Source: Eupeodes corollae
Taxonomy: Eukaryota > Arthropoda > Insecta > Diptera > Syrphidae
Direction of reading: 5' to 3'
NCBI RefSeq assembly: GCF_945859685.1
Contig: NC_079147.1
Coordinates: 194,415,174-194,479,173, forward strand
DNA length: 64,000 nucleotides
Below, one piece after another: positions 55,673 through 64,000 of the stretch (within the stretch, counting starts at the first letter, position 1; each line of letters opens with the position of its first letter). A program made the position numbers and the translations under genes. Under the pieces are notes generated by a model. The model worked only from the letters and a program-made list of their open reading frames with translations, did not search any database and was not told where the DNA came from.

Positions 55673-56575
55673 GTAAGTTTAGAATAATAATTTATTGCAA
55701 ATATGTAGCTGTGCATGTTCATTGTCCACAATGCATCCCATATAGGTATCCACTGTAAACCTATCAATTTTGCGGTGGGTGGCGTGGCGTCAACGTGCGC
55801 CGGCCGCGCCGGTCGCTCGTCGTTGGTATACCACCAACGAAATTTGAAATGGCTTTTTGTGCTCTCGCCTATACCTCTACCGCCTTTATTGTATTAATAA
55901 TCTAATTTTATATGCAAATTATTCAATTCAATTGACCCATAAAGTGTGCTGCTGATTGTGTATCCGTAGCTATAGTGGCAGTGATGTCATGCTGCTTTGT
56001 ATCGTTTTTAAATGACTTGAACACAAAGCTGTATGTAAATGCGAAACTATTTTTTTTGTTGGCTCTTGGGCAAAAAGAGTAAAAAATAAAAATTGCATTT
56101 TCTTACCTAAATCCATAGAAAGTTTACGTGCAATATTGACAAAATCGTTCCTGACATGAATTTTTTTATGCCTTGAAATATTTCGTAGAATCCTTTATTT
56201 TCTAGGTCTATGGCGTCTGGAGTTTTGATATTGGTATTGATTTAGAATTTTTTTGCCTCTTAACTTTTAGAAGAGTTAAAACGACAATTTATCGTTGATG
56301 CCGTGATTGGAATAATTTTTCCTTAAAAGGCATAACACTTTTGTTTTTGGTTCTTAGACACGTATTACCGTTGTTTGGAAGGATTTAAAGGCATTTCTCG
56401 TTTAGTTTATGTCTTATTTAAATAAGTTAACTTAAATATCTGGAAAATATACTTCGTTTGACAATTTATATTGCTGCTTTCATATTTTGAAAATTTAGAT
56501 TTCAAATCTATAATATTATGAGTTGTCTTGTTTTAGTCATTTAGATGTATTTATGAAGCCGAATAGGCTGCTTTT
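55673..56575 (+). other. Receptor intron with a short GC-richer patch
   Basis: The donor GTAAGT is at 55673. At 55770-55850 the base composition is unusually GC-rich for this window ('GGTGGGTGGCGTGGCGTC', 'GCCGGCCGCGCCGG'). The patch sits in a short open frame (55715-55897) with no domain. Otherwise featureless. Confidence 0.5.
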
Positions 56576-56757
56576 GTAGTAGCATGATGGTTAATGCAAG
56601 TTTAATCTCTGCCTGGGCAATTTAAAGTTTGTTCACGGATATCGCCTCTTGCGAGGAAATGAAAAATCCTCCAAGAGTATTTCTTGTCATGAAGAGTGCT
56701 TTCTAAAATAAGGTGTTCGGATTCGGCTTAAAACTGTAGATCCCGTCCATTTTCCAT
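56576..56757 (+). mobile_element. tRNA-derived SINE, copy 4
   Basis: 'GTAGTAGCATGATGGTTAAT' retains the A-box-like segment, but the region between A and B boxes is shortened and the B box is degraded ('GTTTAATCTCTGCC'). The body reads 'ATCGCCTCTTGCGAGGAAAT', 'CCTCCAAGAGTATTTCTTGT' and 'TTCGGATTCGGCTTAAAACT', ending GTAGATCCCGTCCATTTTCC. Confidence 0.75.
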
Positions 56758-57049
56758 ATTCCTATTTGTAGTTTGGGAAAGTGCAGGCTAGTGGCATAGG
56801 AAGTTCTTGTTCTTCCCTATTACTACAACCTTTGCACAATTCATTGGTAGTAAGACGCATTTTCTTCTAACCTTAACACAGCAGGTTGTGACATTTTTGT
56901 ATGCAGACTTTTTTTCCAGGTGTTAATCGAGTGAGAAATTACTAATTAGAAAATCGTTTCCTGGCCGTGACACAGATTTTAAGGCATTATCATTTGTTAT
57001 TGGTTGGTATTGGATTGTTTTGTTACCAACGATGTGTTTTAATTTTGAA
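56758..57049 (+). other. Receptor intron, nothing recognised
   Basis: No feature supported. Confidence 0.45.
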
Positions 57050-59000
57050 GATGGGGTAGATACTTACAAAAAAATTGCGGGAGATCATGCTTCAAGAAAA
57101 CAATATCGAATCTCTTTAAGAGATATTCGTACGGAAAATAAACAACATATATACGGAGTCAACCAAATATAAGAAAACAAAGAAAAATCGAAAACAAAAT
57201 CCGTGGATCAGCAGAAAAATAATAGAAGATGGAAAAATAGTCCAAAAAGCCAAAGTTATGAGGGAGAATACAAATACTTTCGAAATTTTGTAAACAAAAC
57301 CATCCAAATCATAAAAGCCAACTTTTATAAACAAACATTTATAAATGCTCAATACAACCCAAGGAAGGCATGGAGCGTGATATATGAGCTTTTGGGAAGA
57401 AAAAAAGCTTCAATCGATGACATTATACAAAACAACTTTGCAACCAACATTAATGGTAAAAAAAGTATTGTGGAAGAATTTGCAGATCAATTTGAAGACC
57501 AAGTAGTGAACATTATTCATATGTGCAACATTAAAAACAAATGGTTTTCATTGAAGAGGCCAGCAGAGAAGTAATATTTCAAATTATGAGCAATATAAAC
57601 ACCAAAAAAGGACCCGGGGCATAAGACCAATTGATCTCCAAATGAACGCCGATATTTTTGCACCTAATGTACAAACCATTATAAATCGTAGCATAATCCA
57701 CGGTTGTGTACCAAAACTTATGAAACCTTATTTATAAATGAGGGAATAAAAGCAAAACCGTAGAAAAGTGCTTGGCAAAAGTAATTGTCAAACGACTCAA
57801 TTTATTTGCAAACAAACATCAAATCTTGCACCCTAACCAATAGGGATTTCAAAAAAGAAAGAGTACGAACAAGCTGTAAGGAGAATTTACAAAAACACTT
57901 CATGAAGGCCGTAATCGTAATCACCACGTTCTTGTTTTGTTCATAGACTTCAGCAAAGCCTTTGACACCTTCAGCCAAGAAAAACTTCTTGAAAGCTTGA
58001 ACAAAATTTATATCAGAATATGTTTATCAGACTGGATCAAAAGCTATCTTACTCATAGGTCTATTAAAGTTAAGGTAACATCAACTTTGAGTGAAGAAAA
58101 ACCTATAGTATATGGCGTTCCACAAGGCTCAAAACTAGGACCGATTTTGTTCATAAAAACTAATACATCATATGCATATGCAGACAATATAGCCATTATA
58201 GTCAAAGACAAAAGTATGAATTCAGCAGTACAAATACTTCAAAAACACATACGCCGCCCATTGTAACGGAAAGAACTTATCAACATATATCATGAAACGA
58301 TCACTGTCCGTTGTCATCCAACAACAAACCAATCAAAATCGTCACAAAGGTAAAGTATCTTGGAGTTATCATAGAAGAACATCTTCTTTGGGGTGAACTT
58401 TACGCCTTCAACTAAAAAGAACCCTATTTGCCTTGGTTTACCTTAAAAGATTTTTAAACTTCAAAGTACTTCAAAAATCAAATCAAATGGGGTGGCGCAA
58501 CAGTCCGTTGTGAACCAGGGCCTAGTGACTTTCAACTCTCAACCATTCCTGTGTGCGAGTACTGTTGTCAGAAATGGTACTTAAGCAAGTTTATTATTCG
58601 CTCCCGGAATCTCGAATTCGATATAGAATCCTCGCGTGGGGAAATGCTTTCAAAAACACATCTCGATAACATACTGATCTCCAACATGGTCTGATTGAAC
58701 TCATTTAACCTACTTATGCACACCTCAAAGTTCTAGATGTAAACGCAATATATCCTATGACAACTTTACAACATTATATGGATGACCAAAGATTCCTACA
58801 GCCAATAAGTCATAATCTAAATACCAGAAGAAAAGCACTTGGAATGCTTGAAATTCCGTCAACTTTCAACTTATATGGGAACAGAGAGCTCATATACATT
58901 GTTTCAAAAATAATTAATGAATTACCACAGAAATTGAAAAGTATAAGAAATTTTAAGAAACGAAAGAAAGAAATTAAAAAAAAATGTGTTAGAATTGTAT
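57050..59000 (+). mobile_element. Decayed LINE (jockey/CR1-like), interrupted by an RTE tail
   Basis: The 57203-57574 frame covers the region before RT ('NAQYNPRKAWSVIYELLGRK'). The 57937-58266 frame reads 'MFIDFSKAFDTFSQEKLLES' and 'VYGVPQGSKLGPILF', then AYADNIAII, where the second catalytic Asp of YADD is Asn. The 58757-59074 frame holds the C-terminal end. Stops and frameshifts separate these. Part of an RTE 3' end is inserted at about 58485-58610. Confidence 0.75.
58485..58610 (-). mobile_element. RTE-type LINE 3' tail inserted in another LINE
   Basis: 'GGTGGCGCAACAGTCCGTTG' and 'CAGGGCCTAGTGACTTTC' on the plus strand are the reverse complement of the tail seen at 6990-7060. The inserted element therefore lies on the minus strand with its 3' end at about 58491. 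Host LINE coding sequence continues on both sides. Confidence 0.6.
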
Positions 59001-59139
59001 TTTGTTCTATAAGTCAGCTTCTTAGGAAGATTGGGCGTCTCAGCTCTCAGAGAAAAAACCTGCTTCTACTATAGCATCCGTTTTCGTGCCGTGAGTATAT
59101 ATGGATATTATTGATGTTTGGATCATTTCCTAAACATTT

Positions 59140-59615
59140 GTTCCTATTAGAAAAGATGGTATTAAATTGTCTGTTGAAGTGTGGACAGAGTATCATGCAG
59201 CATATGCACATTGTGTCCCCTGTAGAAAAAGAACGAGTTTGCTTCCATTTCCGTAGTAGGAGTGGTACACTTCGTTTCTTCAATGCCTACGTACTTTGTA
59301 TGGGTTCTTAAATGTTTGCCTTTCTCTACCACAGTATTTAGGACCCAATTGAGCTTAGTATCTGGGATAACTCCTAGGCATTTAGCTTGATCTGATAGTT
59401 TTAGGTTTGTTTATACTAGGGATTAGGTAACTAGGTCCGTTTAAAGTTACACCCAATTGTGAATCTTGGTTCTATCGTTCGCTAATAGTGGTTACAAATT
59501 ATAATCCATTTTATAATGTGTTGTTCTATTTCGAGATCTGTGAGGACTTTTTTAACTGCACTGTTTTGTACGTTATTGAAAGCCCCTTTAACGTCTTAGA
59601 AATCAGCCTTTTCTA
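59140..59615 (-). mobile_element. Decayed I/R1-group LINE fragment
   Basis: Minus-strand frames read GAFNNV (about 59590-59573, the 'GAFDN' RT block), then after loss of the YADD region 'LSDQAKCLGVIPDTKLNWVL' (about 59400-59342). The latter corresponds to 'GLILDKKLNW' of the LINE at 47965-49690. Remaining sequence is scrambled. Plus-strand frames here are shadows. Confidence 0.55.
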
Positions 59616-60004
59616 TAAAGACAAAACCCAATTTTTTGAGGTTTTGAAGCAATGGACTGAATTTGAAAATTATTGTTAAATGATTGTTTGCCTATATAAT
59701 AAAAAAAAAGAAATAAATTAATTGGCCGCCTTACTCAATTATTTTCCTTCGAAAAGATTAGTGAGAAATTGCCAGGGGCTTGAGCCAATAACATTTGTAC
59801 ATGAAAAACAGTCGTATGAAGACAATTGTCACTAAGAGCCTTAAGTCCATGACTATTAGAGCTTTATTTATTTTTCTAGAAATCAGCTTATTTCTGTCAA
59901 TAAAAAACATGTATTTTGAACCAAAAAAAATATAATCAATAAAATCCAATCTTCCGTCTTCAATTTATCACAATTGTTGGTTTTATTGATTACACCATGT
60001 GCTG
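59616..60004 (+). other. Receptor intron, nothing recognised
   Basis: No feature supported. Confidence 0.45.
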
Positions 60005-60385
60005 GGAATTTTCCTGCTGCTCTTAATGTCTCTTCTTTACGAGCTTAACAAATGTATATAAAAAACAGCAGCAGCACGGCTATCGTAGAAATAAGGCCAC
60101 TGGTATTCTCATTATTGATTTCACCACACTGCATAATAAATTTCTACATTACTTTAGAAAAAGTAAGATTATAAAATACAAATAGTTCTGGATAAGCTTG
60201 AGTTTAATCTCCATTAAATAAACGCTGATGTGCCACAGGGCTCCGTTTTGTCTCCACCACACTGTCTCGTTTTAGTAAATAATCTTTTGTCTAAATCTTC
60301 TTATCAACAAATTTGTTTTTCTGGCGATGGTACCCTCAAAATTTGTATTCGTTTTTAAGATTCACATACTTGTCCCTTGTTAGTA
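60005..60385 (+). mobile_element. Decayed LINE fragment (family of 8310-9975)
   Basis: 'TGCCACAGGGCTCCGTTTTG' and TCTCC (about 60230-60254) match 9319-9343 in the larger copy, giving the PQGSVLSP block. Flanking residues (LLSKSSYQQICFSGDGTLK) resemble a degraded continuation with the YADD box lost. The intact mariner is inserted directly after it. Confidence 0.6.
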
Positions 60386-60386
60386 A

Positions 60387-61694
60387 TAAAGGGTGATTTT
60401 TTTGAGGTTAGGATTTTCATGCATTAGTATTTGACAGATCACGCGGGATTTCAGACATGGTGTCAAAGAGAAAGATACTCAGTATGCTTTGACATTTCAT
60501 CATGAATAGACTTACTAACGAGCAACGCTTGCAAATTATTGAATTTTATTACCAAAATCAGTGTTCGGTTCGAAATGTGTTTCGCGCTTTACGTCCGATT
60601 TATGGTCTACATAATCGACCAAGTGAGCAAACAATTAATGCGATTGTGACCAAGTTTCGCACTCAGTTTACTTTATTGGACATTAAACCAACCACACGAA
60701 TGCGTACAGTGCGTACAGAAGAGAATATTGCGTCTGTTTCTGAGAGTGTTGCTGAAGACCGTGAAATGTCGATTCGTCGCCGTTCGCAGCAATTGGGTTT
60801 GTGTTATTCGACCACATGGAAGATTTTACGCAAAGATCTTGGTGTAAAACCGTATAAAATACAGCTCGTGCAAGAACTAAAGCCGAACGATCTGCCACAA
60901 CGTCGAATTTTCAGTGAATGGGCCCTAGAAAAGTTGGCAGAAAATCCGCTTTTTTATCGACAAATTTTGTTCAGCGATGAGGCTCATTTCTGGTTGAATG
61001 GCTACGTAAATAAGCAAAATTGCCGCATTTGGAGTGAAGAGCAACCAGAAGCCGTTCAAGAACTGCCCATGCATCCCGAAAAATGCACTGTTTGGTGTGG
61101 TTTGTACGCTGGTGGAATCATTGGACCGTATTTTTTCAAAGATGCTGTTGGACGCAACGTTACGGTGAATGGCGATCGCTATCGTTCAATGCTAACAAAC
61201 TTTTTGTTGCCAAAAATGAAAGAACTGAACTTGGTTGACATGTGGTTTCAACAAGATGGCGCTACATGCCACACAGCTCGCGATTCTATGGCCATTTTGA
61301 GGGAAAACTTCGGAGAACAATTCATCTCAAGGAATGGACCGGTAAGTTGGCCACCAAGATCATGCGATTTGACGCCTTTAGACTATTTTTTGTGGGGCTA
61401 CGTCAAGTCTAAAGTCTACACAAATAAGCCAGCAACTATTCCAGCTTTGGAAGACAACATTTCCGAAGAAATTCGGGCTATTCCGGCCGAAATGCTCGAA
61501 AAAGTTACCCAAAATTGGACTTTCCGAATGGACCACCTAAGACGCAGCCGAGGTCAACATTTAAATGAAATTATCTTCAAAAAGTAAATGTCATGGACCA
61601 ATCTAACGTTTCAAATAAAGAATCGATGAGATTTTGCTAATTGTATGCGTTTTTTTTTTTTTAAGTTCTCAAGCTCTTAAAAAATCACCGTTTA
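60387..61694 (+). mobile_element. Intact mariner-type transposon with TA target duplication
   Basis: The element proper spans about 60389-61692 (1,304 bp) between TA dinucleotides (60387-60388 and 61693-61694). The left end reads AAGGGTGATTTTTTTGAGG and the right end, reverse-complemented, reads AACGGTGATTTTTTAAGAG, giving imperfect terminal inverted repeats of roughly 25-30 bp. It holds one uninterrupted transposase gene. Confidence 0.85.
60502..61587 (+). CDS. Mariner-type (DD41D-like) transposase, 361 aa, intact
   Basis: It would cut and paste its own element at TA sites. Residues 1-120 form the DNA-binding part with two helix-turn-helix regions (TNEQRLQIIEFYY; MSIRRRSQQLGLCYSTTWKI). The catalytic aspartates are D159 (LFSDEAHFW), D252 (WFQQDGATCHTA) and D294 in 'CDLTPLDYFLWGY' (41 residues after D252). 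D289 in the same block, 36 residues after D252, is the alternative third Asp. The spacing to D294 and the overall wording fit the DD41D (rosa-like) group of the Tc1/mariner superfamily, and the length is normal. The start is the first ATG of the frame, inside the terminal repeats, and the stop TAA is about 105 bp before the right end. No missense change in a catalytic residue is visible. It is the only mariner in the window with a complete gene. Confidence 0.93.
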   Translation: MNRLTNEQRLQIIEFYYQNQCSVRNVFRALRPIYGLHNRPSEQTINAIVTKFRTQFTLLDIKPTTRMRTVRTEENIASVSESVAEDREMSIRRRSQQLGLCYSTTWKILRKDLGVKPYKIQLVQELKPNDLPQRRIFSEWALEKLAENPLFYRQILFSDEAHFWLNGYVNKQNCRIWSEEQPEAVQELPMHPEKCTVWCGLYAGGIIGPYFFKDAVGRNVTVNGDRYRSMLTNFLLPKMKELNLVDMWFQQDGATCHTARDSMAILRENFGEQFISRNGPVSWPPRSCDLTPLDYFLWGYVKSKVYTNKPATIPALEDNISEEIRAIPAEMLEKVTQNWTFRMDHLRRSRGQHLNEIIFKK

Positions 61695-61699
61695 TATTA

Positions 61700-62640
61700 A
61701 CATTGAACTCTGATCTTCACATCACGATTGTTCAAATGGAGGGCGGTTATAACAAGCTAACAAAATTATTTTTTAATTTGAAAGGCGCATGTGTGCCTTA
61801 AAGTTTGGTATGTGACATCATTCAAATGCCCGCCTCGGGTTCTTACAATGGCATGGATTCGAATGGTACCATTTTCAATGACTTTCCCGCATAGATCCGG
61901 CTTAATTTGAGCGATAGCGGGCATTGGTGTAGCAGGTAGCGCCCCGTCCTGCTGATAATGATTCAGTTTTGGCCATAAGAAATTATTTATCGTCGTTATG
62001 TAGAGCTTGCTGTTGACGGTAACCGCCTCACTAAAGTCGTTTTCCTAAAAGCACGGACCAATTACATCGCCATCCCAAAATCCACACCAAACGGTAACTT
62101 TTTGAGGATACATTATCACCTCTGGTAAACCTCGCTTTAGTTGGTGTCGTTCCATATACGGCAATTTTGATTGTTTACACTGCTATTCATCCAATAATGT
62201 GCCTTGTCACTAAAGATGATTTTAGCACGAAATGAGGGTCTTCTTACAAAACGATTTGAAGCCCATTCAGCGTACAAACCGCGTTGTCTATGGTCATGAA
62301 CTTTAAGCTCCTAGGTCAGTTGAATCTTGTACGAGTGTAGGCCCAAGTCCCGACGCAAAAGCAATATTCGCCAAGTTGAAGTCTGCGAAAGACCGAGTTC
62401 TTGTGCACTGTGAGGAATAGACTTGAGTTCCTTGAACTTACGGGTGTTGGCTAATTTGGCCACCAAATGTTGAAGAGTCGATTGCGAAGAGCTACCACGT
62501 CTACCGTAAAATAGGAGCAATGCACTCAATTGCGTTAACGAACACTCATTTTTATATTAAAGTTTTATCATTTAAACGTGCTGTTTTATTTTGTAACTTG
62601 CTGATATCTGTTCTTACCGTATGTAAGAGGCAGTCAATAA
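61700..62640 (-). mobile_element. Dead mariner-type transposon, different subfamily
   Basis: The minus strand reads 'STLQHLVAKLANTRKFKEL', 'LSQTSTWRILLLRRDLGLHS' and YKIQLT in one frame (62529-62311). Degraded FSDKAHYWMN (about 62230-62195), KVTVWCGFWDGDVIGPCF (about 62105-62050) and GATCYTNARY (about 61955-61925) blocks follow in shifted frames. The third-aspartate region is deleted. DNA at 61740-61910 matches the 23157-23690 copy, so these two belong to one subfamily, separate from the intact neighbour. Ends are approximate. Confidence 0.75.
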
Positions 62641-64000
62641 GTAGAAGCCAATGGAACCACTAGTGTCTTTCTTAGGACTCAGCGCGAACACTACTAAATA
62701 TACTTTCAGTGGTATGAGTACCCTGCTAAATTTTAACATTTTATCCGCCAATGCGAAACGTTTCTTACCCCTTAAGATTTGTCTTCAATTTAAAAAATCT
62801 CTACTCGAGTACATCCAACTTTATTCTCCCAGACATAATAAAAGCAAATACATATACAAATACATATACTTTTTATTGCTTTTCCACTTTCCTAATTGTT
62901 GTGCTTAGTCATTTCAGGAATATTCTTATTGTCTTGAGTGCAATAAAATTTGGTACCAAAAAAAGGTATGCCGTCATCGATTTTCAAAATATCAATAATA
63001 CAAAATTATTTCAAATAACACCATTTTCAAAGACTTCTAAGTTATTAGATTAGAAATGTGGGGTTGTTTTTATGTATTGAGTTTTCCAATAAGGACTTAA
63101 TAACATTTATTTTGTATTAATATGACCTTCGTGGGACCGATTGCAGCAATAGATTCTATGGTCCCAATATTCAATATATAGAACATGAAAAATTAAATTT
63201 TAATATTTCCAAAATATCCAAACAAAATTTAATTTTTTTGAATTACATTTCACTAATTTCGTATTAATTTTGAGAACATGTAATACAGAGAATATTAAAA
63301 TATGATAACAATAATAAAAATAAAATTAGACATAAGTTTATAACTTCTGCTGTTTTTTGAGGTTTTGTAGTAAAAACAAAAACAAGTTCGCAAAAAGAAT
63401 CATCTTATTATTTTTATTCCACTGCATGAAACTTCAATTATTCCAATGGATTGAAACGATTTTTAAAAATAACCTACCCTAGGAACTTCTCTTCTCTAAT
63501 TGCTTTTCCAATCATAAAATGTAGGTCAATAACATATTCCATTGAACAACAAGTACCCACAAGGTTTGACCTAGCTTTGTTATTTTTATTTTGTCCCTTA
63601 AATATACCTTCAAAACAATTTGTCCAATCAATTTGTATTTTATTTTTACTATTTTTCATATTAAATTCCTCTTCCAACCTTTATACCTGTCTGCCTTCAT
63701 AAAAAGTCATCAAAAAATGTCCTTTTTGTGTTGTGTATGCTGCTGGCTTAAAATAATAGGTCTAGATGGAACCATAAACTCGGATTTATAAAAATTTTAT
63801 CATCAAAAGAAAAACCTTAATTTAATTTTTCATTTGTTTTCTCTCTGGGTTCAGAGGGGGGTCGGGCGTACCACATTGTGACAAATTTCCAAACAATCCA
63901 AAAAGATAATCATTCTCTTTTCTCTTGTGCGTATAAAGGAGCACAATTGACCCATGTGATTCCATTAAAACAATATATAAATTTAGTAGAGTCACCATCA
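62641..64000 (+). other. Receptor intron continuing to the window end
   Basis: AT-rich, with short overlapping frames on both strands that show no motifs (62651-63053, 63451-63791). The stretch at 63850-63880 ('TCAGAGGGGGGTCGGGCGTA') is a small GC-rich exception. No receptor exon was found. Confidence 0.5.

Noticed and set aside
57116..57352. Minus-strand 78-codon hydrophobic frame
   Set aside because: It overlaps the forward LINE pre-RT region, and its hydrophobicity follows from the Lys/Asn-rich sense strand.

Overview
This is an AT-rich insect nuclear window, almost certainly from a true fly (Diptera, probably Brachycera). There are no operons or bacterial signals. The only host gene I can support is one rhodopsin-class neuropeptide receptor on the + strand. 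Three of its coding exons are visible (14325-14469, 24520-24679, 55472-55672). Spliced together, they read without interruption from the end of TM1 through TM5, with consensus splice sites and matching phases. The protein closely resembles the Drosophila trissin receptor (TrissinR). The introns between these exons are about 10.05 kb and 30.8 kb, and the last exon opens onto a further intron that runs off the window. The 5' exon(s) with the N-terminus and TM1, and the 3' exons from TM6 on, were not found here.

Most of the rest is transposon-derived sequence inside or upstream of this gene. Left part (1-14 kb): decayed LINE fragments (560-1190, 2041-2800, 8310-9975), a BEL/Pao pol relic (3120-3870, minus), an RTE endonuclease relic (12145-12985) and short dispersed repeats. 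First visible intron (14.5-24.5 kb): a mariner relic, an I-group LINE relic carrying a tRNA-derived SINE, a second SINE beside a 21-bp minisatellite inside another LINE fragment, a 1-kb AT-rich repeat, a possible PIF/Harbinger relic and an internally deleted mariner. Second visible intron (24.7-55.5 kb): LINE relics of several clades and an RTE relic. It also holds an intact 5,850-bp Ty3/gypsy LTR retrotransposon (28928-34777) with identical-looking 563-bp LTRs, a 4-bp target duplication and a single 1,367-codon gag-pol frame. Further along are a palindrome-rich repeat array, two full-length copies of the AT-rich repeat, a 5'-truncated I-group LINE and another SINE. Right part (55.7-64 kb): a fourth SINE, a decayed LINE carrying an RTE tail, and an intact mariner-type transposon (60389-61692, 361-aa transposase, TA target site). 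Immediately next to that transposon lies an oppositely oriented dead relative.

The elements worth following up are these. The gypsy element and the mariner both look young and could be mobile. Each gypsy LTR carries a 71-codon frame with a basic start and a hydrophobic stretch. A tRNA-derived SINE family has four copies in 41 kb. An unclassified ~1-kb AT-rich repeat family, with internal tandem units and an ACGT-rich tract, has six copies or fragments, all in the same orientation as the receptor gene. Boundaries of the decayed repeats are estimates made by eye.
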